A DNA stretch of 24,752 bases from Methanocella sp. GTDB lineage: Archaea; Halobacteriota; Methanocellia; Methanocellales; Methanocellaceae. The stretch spans positions 1-24,752 of the forward strand of contig NZ_DATJPM010000072.1 in NCBI RefSeq assembly GCF_035506375.1, given 5' to 3'. Of this stretch, positions 1 through 7,655 are shown in pieces; the first letter of the stretch is position 1; every line of letters starts with the position of its first letter. The position numbers and the translations under genes were made by a program. The notes under the pieces are model-generated. The model worked only from the letters and a program-made list of their open reading frames with translations. It was not told where the DNA came from and did not search any database.

Positions 1-75
1 CGCCCATAACAATACTGTGTACCCATAAAATCGATTAATGGGCAGATTTTTTCAAAATTTCGTTGAGGTGTGGAA

Positions 76-318
76 ATGGCGGATAAAGATAAAGGAGTAA
101 TGACAGTCAAGGAAGCCGGACATAAGGGCGGTGAAAAGACGAAAGAGCGCTACGGTGAAGGGTTCTACGAAGAGATCGGCCGTAAGGGCGGCAGGATAGG
201 CGGAGAGACCACAAAGGAACGCTATGGCGGGAGCTTCTACGAGGACATCGGCCATAAGGGCGGACAAAAAGTAAAAGAGCTAATCGAGAGGGGCAAGCTA
301 CTGCGCGGCGCAAAATAA
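76..318 (+). CDS. KGG-repeat stress-type protein (Em/GsiB-like)
   Basis: This 80-residue, highly hydrophilic protein is built from repeated units of the form EAGHKGGEKTKERYG, EEIGRKGG and EDIGHKGG. They are rich in Gly, Lys and Glu and have almost no hydrophobic core. Such KGG units are typical of the plant LEA group 1 / bacterial GsiB-like stress proteins (KGG repeat family), thought to protect against desiccation or general stress. The start is ATG 76, because GAGGTG (65-70) sits 5 bases before it. The in-frame GTG at 70 lies inside that ribosome site. A paralogue ends the window at 23914-24102 and shares the ending KELIERGK / RELIERGK. The family call is firm; the physiological role is inferred from the family. 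Confidence 0.85.
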   Translation: MADKDKGVMTVKEAGHKGGEKTKERYGEGFYEEIGRKGGRIGGETTKERYGGSFYEDIGHKGGQKVKELIERGKLLRGAK

Positions 319-359
319 GCCACCATTTATTGCCGGGCCGCACGTTTCCCCGACCTTTT

Positions 360-1670
360 TTACCACATCAGCGACCATAGCCTGGGCAGGATTTGCGTGC
401 CCGGCTGGGTCATGTTCAGCGCGCACTGGAGTACGTACCAGTGCTCGTCGATCATCGAGACGTCGTAGGGGCGGTCATACGGGTCTATCCAGAGAGGCGC
501 GTCCGTGGGGCCGGCATAGGCCTTTCCCATCGTGCCTCCCCGGTGCGAGTTCCGCCACATGCGCTCCAGGAGCGGCATATTGTTGATCTGCTCCGTCGTA
601 GCGCTGAAGTTGAAGTCCGCATAGGTCAAGTCGGAGGGCTCCGATGTCGTGGTCGTGAACGACGAGGGGCTTATAGACCTGTTGATCTTAGTGCCCGTCG
701 TATTGCCTGTATTATTTCCCGTCCGATTACCCGTCGTGCCTGCTGTGGTCGTGGTCGATGGCATTGCGAAGGTTGCGCCCGTGCTGCCCGCGCCGTTCGT
801 GTACGTCCCTCCGATGCCATTGCTGGGATATGTCTGCACGGTCTTATCGGCCATATCGAAGTACGATGGGTATATCACCGGCATTTCCAGCGGGCTCGTG
901 GACGCGTTCTTTGCCTTGAAGAAGTCCATGGAATACGAGAGCTTATCGCCCGGGACCAATATCATGTCCGTTGTATTTTTCGCCGGCTGGTTCAGCAAGT
1001 TGCCGATCGTATCGCCAGTAGATGTCGTATTTACGGGTGTCTGGTTCGAGGTCTTTGTCTGGTTGGCGGGCTTTGCTGAAGATGGAGTCGATTCCTTAAG
1101 CTTGTTCTGTATGGCGATCTTCCCGAACTGCTCCGGGTATAGCTGTGAGAAGCCAAAGATCGATGCGGGGGCGATGACCTGCCGTACTGTCCGGGGGTAG
1201 GCCGGCGATACCGGGACGTTGCCGTAATCAGTCTCGGAACGGTAGTTATAGTTCGACGTAAAGAATCCCGTCCGGGAAGCCGAGACGGACTGGAGGGAAT
1301 CCTGATGGATGTCGGGGAAGGCCAGGCTTACAGGGCCGAACGGCAGGACGTTTGCTGTGGCTGATACCCCCGTGGAACTCTCATCCCCCATGCCGAGCTT
1401 AAGCGTAGAAGGGCCGAGCCCAAGATCATCGGCGGAGATAGGAAAATTGATATCCAGATGTTCTACGTCTACTGTCTGGAGGGTTTGCTGGTGAAAGAGA
1501 GTCTGGATGGAGCGGGAGCTATAAAGGTCGTTCCCGAAATATGCGTCGCCCGCGCGTAGCAGGTACCGGGCCTCCGTCCGGGCGAAGGCAGTGGAGGACA
1601 TGAGGGCAAAGACGGCCAGCGCGAGCATGATTATAAAAAAATATTTGATGTGCTTTGTTTCTTGCGTCAT
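360..1670 (-). CDS. secreted protein of unknown family, paralogue A
   Basis: I do not recognise this 436-residue protein. A hydrophobic stretch near the N-terminus (IIMLALAVFALMSS) followed by AFA-R looks like a cleavable signal peptide. About 100 mature N-terminal residues and the last ~75 residues match the upstream neighbour (1690-2667), with blocks such as LDINFPISADDLGLGP, SATANVLPFGPV, LAFPDIHQD and, near the end, WIDPYD and TQPG. The middle is unlike the neighbour and is rich in Thr, Asn, Gly and Ser, with several N-x-S/T sequons, which suggests a glycosylated extracellular linker. No membrane anchor follows the signal. ATG 1670 is preferred over an in-frame TTG at 1685. It follows the neighbour by 19 bases, so the two are probably co-transcribed. 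Confidence 0.8.
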   Translation of the reverse strand: MTQETKHIKYFFIIMLALAVFALMSSTAFARTEARYLLRAGDAYFGNDLYSSRSIQTLFHQQTLQTVDVEHLDINFPISADDLGLGPSTLKLGMGDESSTGVSATANVLPFGPVSLAFPDIHQDSLQSVSASRTGFFTSNYNYRSETDYGNVPVSPAYPRTVRQVIAPASIFGFSQLYPEQFGKIAIQNKLKESTPSSAKPANQTKTSNQTPVNTTSTGDTIGNLLNQPAKNTTDMILVPGDKLSYSMDFFKAKNASTSPLEMPVIYPSYFDMADKTVQTYPSNGIGGTYTNGAGSTGATFAMPSTTTTAGTTGNRTGNNTGNTTGTKINRSISPSSFTTTTSEPSDLTYADFNFSATTEQINNMPLLERMWRNSHRGGTMGKAYAGPTDAPLWIDPYDRPYDVSMIDEHWYVLQCALNMTQPGTQILPRLWSLMW

Positions 1671-1689
1671 GCCAACAACTTCCAAAAGT

Positions 1690-2667
1690 TTACAGGTCCC
1701 AGAATACCGGGGCTATACGCTCTCCTGGCTGGGTCTTTTTCAAGGCTATCTTGAGGATATTCTGCATATCGATCTGATTGAAGACTCCGCGGCCGTTATC
1801 GTAGGGGTCGATCCACGTCGGGTATTGCGTCGGGCCTTCGTACGCGTTGTGCATGGTGCTGGCGATGAAGGCGTTCCGATATACCCGCTGCATCGTGGTC
1901 GTGCTCTTGATCTCGTCCTGGGTCATCCTCGGGTCGATGCGCGGCTTCCTCAGGCCCCAGCCCACCGGCTTTTTCTCTCCGCTATTATTCGGCATGCCGG
2001 GCGTCGGGCCGGAGCCCCGCGTGATGTTCATGTCAAATTTCAGGATGTCCGAGTTGAAGGAGGGCACGTCAGGAACGATGCCGGGCGACAGACTATCGAC
2101 ATCCAGAGAAAGGCCGCCCGTGGACGCGCTGGCTTTAGGGATCATGAGGGGCCATATGAACTCGGAGCCCATCATCTTACTGGATTTGAACGGATGCCCG
2201 GAGGCCAGGTGAGTTCCGAGCGGCTCGGAGCCCAGGTTACCCGAAACCGTGTCGGCGAAGTAGGCCCAGTTCGCTGTGAAGAACCCGGTGCTCGTTGTTT
2301 CCATCGTCTGCGCCACGTCCTGGTGTATGTCTGGGAAGGCCAGGTTAACCGGGCCGAATGGCAGGACGTTCGCCGTGGCCGACGCTTCGACGCCCGGGTC
2401 CAGGCCTAGCGTGCCGGGGCCCAGCCCCAGGTCATCGGCAGTGATAGGAAAATTAATATCCAGATGCTCTATATCCGTGGCCGTGGCCGTTTGCTGATGG
2501 AATAATTCGGCGCAGGGATGCTCTATGCTGATATCCTCGCCTGCGATGATGTCGCCTGTCTGTAGCGCCCAGCGGGCTTCTACCCTCGCCGATGCATTCA
2601 TAGCCGTCATGCCCACCAGCAGGAAGGCTATGGTTATGATGACAGGCATAGCTTTCAGTATGCCCAT
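1690..2667 (-). CDS. secreted protein of unknown family, paralogue B
   Basis: This 325-residue protein is the first gene of a tandem pair and matches paralogue A at both ends. The shared N-terminal core includes ARVEARW, LFHQQT, DIEHLDINFPITADDLGLGP, SATANVLPFGPV and LAFPDIHQD. The shared C-terminal block includes RNAFIASTMHNAYEGPT, WIDPYD and TQPGERIAP. A signal peptide (VIITIAFLLVGMTAMNASA) precedes the mature part. The start is ATG 2667: GAGGAGG at 2674-2680 lies 6 bases before it, while the in-frame TTG (2682) and GTG (2673) overlap that site. The middle is shorter than in A and lacks the Thr/Asn tract. Function is unknown; a surface or exported role is inferred. Confidence 0.82.
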   Translation of the reverse strand: MGILKAMPVIITIAFLLVGMTAMNASARVEARWALQTGDIIAGEDISIEHPCAELFHQQTATATDIEHLDINFPITADDLGLGPGTLGLDPGVEASATANVLPFGPVNLAFPDIHQDVAQTMETTSTGFFTANWAYFADTVSGNLGSEPLGTHLASGHPFKSSKMMGSEFIWPLMIPKASASTGGLSLDVDSLSPGIVPDVPSFNSDILKFDMNITRGSGPTPGMPNNSGEKKPVGWGLRKPRIDPRMTQDEIKSTTTMQRVYRNAFIASTMHNAYEGPTQYPTWIDPYDNGRGVFNQIDMQNILKIALKKTQPGERIAPVFWDL

Positions 2668-2891
2668 AAACACCCTCCTCAACGGTACTTTAACTAACCC
2701 TCAACTATGGATACAGGTGCCGGGCGCTTAAACGTTCATGCAGGTTATACCGGGGATTGGTGCATAATCCACGTAATTATCAATAAAAAGGGATAAGATT
2801 CAAACGATATAGCAAAATACGACTAATTATCTTATAAAAACGATAATAAACGCATAATAAGGTTTAATTAGTAAAATAAGTTATTTTTTAG

Positions 2892-3245
2892 CTACTGCTT
2901 TCCCAGCAGGTCCAGTGTATAGTCCGTGATCGCAAGGCACTGCTCGGGACTGACGTTCCCCAGAAAACGGATGATGAGCTCCGGCATCTCCTCGAGATGG
3001 ACGGGCCGCGGCTCTTCGCCGTATTTTCCTTTATACTCGTCGTACTTTTTCCAGTAATGCTTCTTATCCAGGTCCCTGACGTGGACCAGGAATAGCTGGT
3101 CGGCTTTGACGGGGCTTCGACTGCCGTCGTCTACGATGAAGCCGATCCTTTCCAGCCTGGAGATGGTCTCTTTTGGTATTACACACGCTAATGCTATTAC
3201 GGAATTATAATTCTTATGCCTTTGCCAGACGTCCCAGTCCCTCAC
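2892..3245 (-). CDS. hypothetical protein, 117 aa
   Basis: This is a small soluble, charged protein with no family I recognise. It has no signal peptide or membrane segment. The middle is rich in Lys, Tyr and Asp (KKHYWKKYDEYKGKYGEEP) and the C-terminus looks helical (EQCLAITDYTLDLLGKQ). GTG 3245 is the start, supported by GGAGG at 3254-3258, 8 bases upstream. It lies between the small membrane protein (3312-3440) and the secreted pair on the same strand, but about 225 bases of AT-rich DNA separate it from the pair, so it probably does not share their transcript. Confidence 0.68.
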   Translation of the reverse strand: MRDWDVWQRHKNYNSVIALACVIPKETISRLERIGFIVDDGSRSPVKADQLFLVHVRDLDKKHYWKKYDEYKGKYGEEPRPVHLEEMPELIIRFLGNVSPEQCLAITDYTLDLLGKQ

Positions 3246-3311
3246 GTTTTAAGCCTCCGGTCCGATAGTCTATACCACTTTGAGTTAATATAGCATAAAT
3301 TTGCCGTTGAT

Positions 3312-3440
3312 TCAGGCGCTCTTCAATATGAAGAAGGTCATGGCGCCGAAGCCGATGATGAACGCTAAAATGATGACGATCTTTTTGATCAACTCGAAAG
3401 TCCCGTCCTTCGCTTTTGCCTTTGAGTCCTTTTTCGCCAT
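3312..3440 (-). CDS. small single-pass membrane protein, 42 aa
   Basis: This short frame runs from ATG 3440 to TGA 3312. It has a basic, Lys-rich N-terminus (MAKKDSKAKAKDG) followed by one hydrophobic helix of about 20 residues (IVIILAFIIGFGAMTFFIL) and a very short tail. That is the classic layout of a small membrane protein with its Lys-rich end in the cytoplasm. No strong ribosome site precedes it. It stands 66 bases upstream of the hypothetical gene at 2892-3245 and reads the same way, so the two could share a transcript. Function is unknown. The longer overlapping frames on both strands have no protein-like composition, which favours this one. Confidence 0.55.
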   Translation of the reverse strand: MAKKDSKAKAKDGTFELIKKIVIILAFIIGFGAMTFFILKSA

Positions 3441-3524
3441 GTATCATGCACTATGCACGGTTGTTAAAAATAGTTTCCTGAGCGCCGACTCAAACGGAAA
3501 TAATAATCATTTATTAATAAAGAT

Positions 3525-3652
3525 TTGGTGCCGCCCGGTGTAAGCTCCGTGCCGCTTGGTGATATAATATCAAATGGTGCCGCCTGGTGTAAACCTGGTG
3601 CCGCTTGTTAGCACAAGTTCAACCACACCAAGTTTACACCAGGCGGCACCAA
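3525..3652. repeat. MITE-like palindromic repeat element, copy 1
   Basis: This 128-base element begins TTGGTGCCGCC and ends with its reverse complement. It contains three copies of a roughly 26-base arm: a degenerate outer arm (3525-3550), an inner arm (3575-3600) and an inverted arm (3626-3651). Inner and inverted arms pair at 25 of 26 positions around a 25-base core (3601-3625). A second copy lies at 24253-24385 with the core the other way round. It is followed by an AT-rich run, so either strand could form a strong terminator hairpin, notably for the minus-strand gene ending at 3715. It contains no reading frame. Confidence 0.85.
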
Positions 3653-3714
3653 TTATTTTTAATATAATTATATATAATGCGTGACGAAATGATATCCTTA
3701 AAAATTTGAATGCC

Positions 3715-4500
3715 TTATCGGGGGCGGGATCTGTTGAACAGGTTTTCGGGGCTGCGGTCGACCTCGTGGCAGATGACGTGGTGCTCGATGGAGCACGGTA
3801 TGATGGAGTAAGCCTCGCCGCCTTTCTGCCTTAAGCCCCAGGTCTCGTCCGTCAGTAAAAAGTACGAGCCCCGAAGTTCAGGGACCCCGATGCTCTTTAC
3901 AAACTCGGGGTCCGAGAGGTCGACGGAGATATCACGGGCGACCTTGATGTTCTTGACCTCGCCGGATTTCGCCTCGTACTTCCTGTCATCGGATATGACG
4001 CGGCCGATGGTCCGGACGACGAGCGTGTAGACGGTCCTCGTGTTCGTGGTCTCCCGCTCGCTCTTTTTAAGGTAGAGCACGGGCACGCCCCGGGCCACAT
4101 CGGCCAGAACCTCCGGGGTAAAAGACTCGACCGGCTTACGGCAAAGCCCGTACGTCTCTATCAGGCCCTGCGGGAACCTTTTCGAAAGGCGGTCGGCCAG
4201 CGACTGGTACGGGGTCTCCCTGGCCGCGTACTCGACGGCATATTCGCCCTGCCCCTTTAGCTGGTACTCCTTGACCGCCTCCGTCGAATCGTTATAAATT
4301 ATGGTCCGGGGATCGGGGAAAAGCGCAGCGACGGCGATCCCGAAGCCGATGGCGGCCAGCTCGCACTCGATGTTACGCAGCGGATCGGGCACAACCCTCG
4401 CCGTAGACTGGAAGACCTCCATGCCGTCCTTCACGGCGACGCAGCCGATGTAAGAGGTGCCCTTTTCATTGAAGGACGAATCGCAATAAACCTCGAGCAT
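3715..4500 (-). CDS. RNase H-like domain protein with unknown C-terminal domain
   Basis: This 261-residue protein begins with an RNase HI-like fold. EVYCDSSFNEKG gives Asp7 in the first strand. RNIECELAAI places Glu47 in the N-x-x-x-E-L-x-A setting of RNase HI. IIYNDSTEAV gives Asp71, and PEVLADVARG supplies a candidate fourth acid, Asp134. E. coli RNase HI uses D10, E48, D70 and D134, so the spacing is close. Residues ~140-261 form an extra domain I do not recognise. ATG 4500 fits better than GTG 4548: an AATTTAATA box at 4528-4536 would start transcription about 5 bases before ATG 4500, as in a leaderless mRNA. Likely role: cleavage of RNA in RNA/DNA hybrids or another RNase H-fold activity, by inference. 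Confidence 0.7.
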   Translation of the reverse strand: MLEVYCDSSFNEKGTSYIGCVAVKDGMEVFQSTARVVPDPLRNIECELAAIGFGIAVAALFPDPRTIIYNDSTEAVKEYQLKGQGEYAVEYAARETPYQSLADRLSKRFPQGLIETYGLCRKPVESFTPEVLADVARGVPVLYLKKSERETTNTRTVYTLVVRTIGRVISDDRKYEAKSGEVKNIKVARDISVDLSDPEFVKSIGVPELRGSYFLLTDETWGLRQKGGEAYSIIPCSIEHHVICHEVDRSPENLFNRSRPR

Positions 4501-4566
4501 AAATAAAAAGGAAAGGCGACGCCACCATATTAAATTGTCGAGCGGCACCGCAATAAGTCATATTCC

Positions 4567-5178
4567 TTATTCCATCTCCATGACCTGCTCATAGAATTTT
4601 ACCTTATTCTCCAGCTCCCCGATGCCCGCATCGAGGACAAATTTGGGGAAACGCGTCATCCGTACGATATAATGCCCGTATTGTTCCTTGAACTGCGGGT
4701 TACTTTCCAGCATTTGGCCGTAGCCCTTCATGTCGGCATTTAATTTTTCACGCTTTGCAAGGGCATCCTTTAGCTCTAGCCTGGCGTCTTCGTATAGCGG
4801 CTTTGTAACGCGGAGCCGCTCCTCTTTCGTTAGAAAGCCGAAGTGGACGGCGTGGATCTTGTAATAAAAATCGGTCAAGCCCGGGCTCGTGCTTGGCTCA
4901 ATGGGCGTTGCCGCCAGCTCCACGACTCTTTTCTTTCCGGCATCCGTGATGTGATACACCTTTTTATCCGGCACCGCTTCCTGCATCTCACGCTTGCCCT
5001 CGATATACCCCTCTTTCTGGAGCTTCGCCAGAGTCGGGTAGAGCGCACTGTTACTAAGCTTGAAGTAGCGGTCCCCATAGCTGGTCTCGATGGCCTGCTT
5101 GATCATGTAGCCATGCAGCGGCGCTCCCATCAATATACCGAGGATCACCAGATCAATCTCTTTCTTATCGAGTCCCAT
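4567..5178 (-). CDS. PadR family transcriptional regulator (module 1)
   Basis: This 203-residue protein has the PadR winged-helix N-terminus (LVILGILMGAPLHGYMIKQAIE ... NSALYPTLAKLQKEGYIEG ... KKVYHITDAGKK). A C-terminal helical half of the Vir_act_alpha_C type follows and would form the dimer. It closes an ATPase - permease - regulator set on the minus strand, 90 bases after the permease, with a promoter of its own. A TATGTC-N5-GACATA site in that promoter (5215-5231) also occurs at the transporter promoter (7341-7357). Repression of both itself and the transporter is therefore likely. There is no clear ribosome site before ATG 5178. The paralogue is at 9427-10035. Confidence 0.92.
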   Translation of the reverse strand: MGLDKKEIDLVILGILMGAPLHGYMIKQAIETSYGDRYFKLSNSALYPTLAKLQKEGYIEGKREMQEAVPDKKVYHITDAGKKRVVELAATPIEPSTSPGLTDFYYKIHAVHFGFLTKEERLRVTKPLYEDARLELKDALAKREKLNADMKGYGQMLESNPQFKEQYGHYIVRMTRFPKFVLDAGIGELENKVKFYEQVMEME

Positions 5179-5214
5179 CGTGTCACTGCCATTGTACTTT
5201 AGTTCTATTCGACC

Positions 5215-5231
5215 TATGTCCTGTCGACATA
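5215..5231 (-). promoter_or_regulatory. PadR1 operator and TATA region of the padR1 promoter
   Basis: TATGTC-CTGTC-GACATA is a 6-base inverted repeat with a 5-base spacer. It overlaps the AT-rich TATA-like stretch (about 5228-5240) in front of the PadR gene. The same 17-base arrangement occurs at 7341-7357 before the ATPase gene. This suggests autorepression by blocking TBP binding. It is inferred from the shared motif. Confidence 0.6.
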
Positions 5232-5268
5232 TATTAAATTTTGTAAGGAAGCCTTACGGCTTACTCCT

Positions 5269-6342
5269 CTACTCCTCCTTCCATTTCATCAGCACGACGC
5301 CTATGGCGAAGAAGACAACGCCGAGGACCGCGACGACTCCCAGGTTAAACAGCGCGTCATTGAAGTTGCCGGATATCATGGCGTCCCGCAGCCCGTAGTT
5401 CAGGTAGGTGAGCGGCGATATCCTCGCGAAGTCCTGCAGGAACGACGGCATCAGGTCCACGGAGAAGAACGTCCCCGAGATGAACATGAGCGGGAAGCAG
5501 ATCATCGTCGATACGGTGGACGCCGATTCCTCGCTCTTCAGGATGCCGGCGAAGATCATGCCCAGGCCGACGAAGGTCATGGTGCCGAATAGTATGAGGG
5601 CGAACGCCATGACATCGAAGTTTATGTGGATGCCGTAGACAGCGTAGGCGATAGCCAGGGACAGGGCGATGGACAGCAGCGTAATGATGGTCTGGCTGAT
5701 GATCTTGGAGATATTCCATTCCACCCGGGACAGCGGCGTCGTGGCGAGCTTGCGGAATATGCCCCTCGCACGGTTCTTTACGTTGATGCTCACCGTGGTG
5801 GTGATGGCCGACAGCATCATGCACATGCCGATGATGCCCGGCAGGGCGAAGTCCAGCGGCTTCATGGCGGTCGTGGCCACGTCCTGCGAGTCCAGCGCGA
5901 TGCTTTCCTTAGCGCCGGCTGCCTTAAGGTTGTAGGCGTCGGTTACCTGCTGCACGATGGTCAGGAAGATAGCGGACGTCTGCTGCGACTTATCGTAGTA
6001 GAGCTCAACGTGCGACCCGGCGCTATTGTTGTTACCGAACCCATGCGGTATTTCAAGGTACGCCCCGATCTTGCCGTCCTTCAGCGACTGGGCGAGGTCG
6101 GCCGACGTGCCTTCCTGCAGCTTGACGGCGCCGGTGGCGTTCAGGGCATCGACGAATGCCATGGAAGAGGCCGAGCCGTCGTCATTCGCGTAGCTGAGCG
6201 TCAGGGGACCCGACTGGAGGCCATACATCATTCCCATGAGCAGGAGCATTATGACCGGGAACCCGAATGTCCAGAACATGTTCCCCTTGTTCCTGAAGAA
6301 CATCAGGAGGCTGTACTTAATTTCTGCCAGTATCTTGCTCAT
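5269..6342 (-). CDS. ABC-2 type permease, long form (module 1)
   Basis: This 357-residue protein is the membrane half of a DrrA/DrrB-like exporter. The first helix (about 22-40, MFWTFGFPVIMLLLMGMMYG) is followed by a ~120-residue hydrophilic domain (41-163) that should sit outside the membrane. Five more hydrophobic segments begin at FALPGIIGMCMML. The cytoplasmic NVKNRARGIFRKLATTPLSRVEW segment is typical of ABC-2 permeases and matches the paralogue at 10114-10860 almost exactly. ATG 6342 directly follows the TAG of the ATPase gene, so the two are translationally coupled. The substrate is unknown; a drug, antibiotic or lipid-like compound is usual for this family. Confidence 0.92.
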   Translation of the reverse strand: MSKILAEIKYSLLMFFRNKGNMFWTFGFPVIMLLLMGMMYGLQSGPLTLSYANDDGSASSMAFVDALNATGAVKLQEGTSADLAQSLKDGKIGAYLEIPHGFGNNNSAGSHVELYYDKSQQTSAIFLTIVQQVTDAYNLKAAGAKESIALDSQDVATTAMKPLDFALPGIIGMCMMLSAITTTVSINVKNRARGIFRKLATTPLSRVEWNISKIISQTIITLLSIALSLAIAYAVYGIHINFDVMAFALILFGTMTFVGLGMIFAGILKSEESASTVSTMICFPLMFISGTFFSVDLMPSFLQDFARISPLTYLNYGLRDAMISGNFNDALFNLGVVAVLGVVFFAIGVVLMKWKEE

Positions 6343-7269
6343 CTATGCCGCCTCCTGGTGGAGCTTTTCGCCGGTGAGATTGAGGAACACGTCCTCGAGG
6401 GTGGACTTTTTGACATATAGCTCCTTACAGGCCGCGTGCCTGTCGTTGATGAGACCGATGGCCCGGGACATGACGGCCATGCCGTCGTTCTCGGGCAACC
6501 TGACGACGATGTCGTTCCCTTCCAGGCTGCTGCCCGGCATCTCTTTCCGGAGAAGCTCGATGGTCGGGGCGTCGCATTCCCTTATTATGAGCGTGTTGCC
6601 GCCGCCATACTGGTTGATCAGGTCCTCGGGGCTACCCTCGGCGATGATCTTGCCGTGGTTGATGACATCGATGCGGTCGGCCAGGTAGTAGGCCTCGTCC
6701 ATGTAATGGGTGGTCAGGAAAACGGTCTTGCCATGGCTCTTGAGGGCTTTGATGGCTTCCCAGACTTCCCTTCTGGCTTTCGGGTCCAAGCCAGTCGTGG
6801 GCTCGTCGAGGAATACGATTTCCGGGTCGTTGATAAGTGCGATAGCGATGCCTACCCTCTGCTTGAGGCCGCCGGACAGGTTCTTGAATAGTACGTTCTT
6901 CTTATCAGTCAGGTCGAATGTCTTGATGAGCTCGTCCACGCTGCCGTACTTCTTGTACATCTGGCCGAAATAGTCGATGTTCTCCCTGACCGTGAGCCAG
7001 TCGAAGGCGTTAAAGCTCTGCGGCAGGACGCCGATCTTTTCCTTGATGGCCATCTCGTCCTTTTTGATGTCAAGGTCAAGGAGGCTTATCGTTCCAGAAG
7101 TAGGTGTCTTAAGGCATTCGAGTATCTCGACGGTCGTCGTCTTGCCCGCGCCGTTAGGCCCGAGGAAGGCGAAGACCTCGCCCTGCTTCACGTCGAAGGA
7201 TATGCCGTCGACGGCGGTAAAGTTCCCGTATTTCTTCGCGAGTGATTTGACTTCGATCACATTCTGCAT
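6343..7269 (-). CDS. ABC transporter ATP-binding protein (module 1)
   Basis: This 308-residue DrrA-type ATPase powers the adjacent permease. The motifs are complete: Walker A GPNGAGKT (37-44), Q-loop Gln84, signature LSGGLKQR (from 131), Walker B IVFLDEP (from 151) and the switch His in LTTHY (188). A C-terminal ~80-residue accessory domain, as in daunorubicin-resistance ATPases, follows. The start is ATG 7269 because GGTGA (7275-7279) lies 5 bases upstream, the same context as in the paralogue. The frame can be read further upstream, but that would place the start inside the operator region. It is first in the module, under the palindromic promoter at 7284-7377. Confidence 0.93.
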   Translation of the reverse strand: MQNVIEVKSLAKKYGNFTAVDGISFDVKQGEVFAFLGPNGAGKTTTVEILECLKTPTSGTISLLDLDIKKDEMAIKEKIGVLPQSFNAFDWLTVRENIDYFGQMYKKYGSVDELIKTFDLTDKKNVLFKNLSGGLKQRVGIAIALINDPEIVFLDEPTTGLDPKARREVWEAIKALKSHGKTVFLTTHYMDEAYYLADRIDVINHGKIIAEGSPEDLINQYGGGNTLIIRECDAPTIELLRKEMPGSSLEGNDIVVRLPENDGMAVMSRAIGLINDRHAACKELYVKKSTLEDVFLNLTGEKLHQEAA

Positions 7270-7283
7270 GAGTATCACCATAG

Positions 7284-7377
7284 TTCTATTGGACATAGTT
7301 TAAAAGGACTTATGTCTATTAACATTATGTCTATAAGACCTATGTCCAATGGACATAATGGCTTACTATTATTTATA
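7284..7377 (-). promoter_or_regulatory. promoter and multi-site PadR1 operator for the ABC module 1
   Basis: Read on the minus strand, a TATA box (TATAAATA, 7370-7377) should start transcription near 7347. That point lies inside a perfect 17-base palindrome, TATGTCCAATGGACATA (7341-7357). Further half sites follow: TATGTCTAT at 7327-7333, TATGTCTATT at 7311-7320 and TTGGACATAG at 7289-7298. The same TATGTC-N5-GACATA pattern lies before the PadR gene at 5215. A repressor bound here would cover the start site. Confidence 0.7.
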
Positions 7378-7397
7378 GTTTACTGAGTAAGGGGCTT

Positions 7398-7455
7398 TGC
7401 ACCTAAAGTACTTTTTTTCAAAGACTTTAGGTGCAGAATTAGTACTTTAAGTGCA
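7398..7455. repeat. left subterminal TTTAGGTGCA repeats of the cassette
   Basis: TGCACCTAAAGT (7398-7409) pairs perfectly with ACTTTAGGTGCA (7424-7435) around a T-rich loop, and TTTAAGTGCA (7446-7455) follows 20 bases after the second arm. The run from 7423 is repeated directly at the right end (8609-8645). Confidence 0.75.
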
Positions 7456-7484
7456 GATGCGATAGCTTAATAAACTAGGGTTCT

Positions 7485-7529
7485 GGCAACATAGCGGGTG
7501 ATGAGGAAGGCTATGTAAAAACGGTTGCC
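7485..7529. other. nested hairpin inside the cassette, upstream of the methyltransferase
   Basis: Two stems are possible: ACATAGC (7489-7495) with GCTATGT (7510-7516), and outside it GGCAAC (7485-7490) with GTTGCC (7524-7529). The remaining DNA between 7456 and 7650 is AT-rich with TATA-like runs near 7537-7550 and 7613-7625 and has no coding frame. It may be the leader or promoter region of the methyltransferase; this is inference. Confidence 0.35.
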
Positions 7530-7655
7530 GAGAGTTTCAAATATATATGATAATAATAGGTTTATTTTAAATTGCATTCAACCATAAGTGCGTATGAATA
7601 TTACTCTGGTTGCGATAATATAGGATTTTTAAAACCGGCTAGGGAGGAATGATAG

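Noticed and set aside
393..2409. Plus-strand frames antisense to the secreted pair
   Set aside because: They are shadows: the minus-strand paralogues show conserved blocks, signal peptides and ribosome sites, the antisense frames none.
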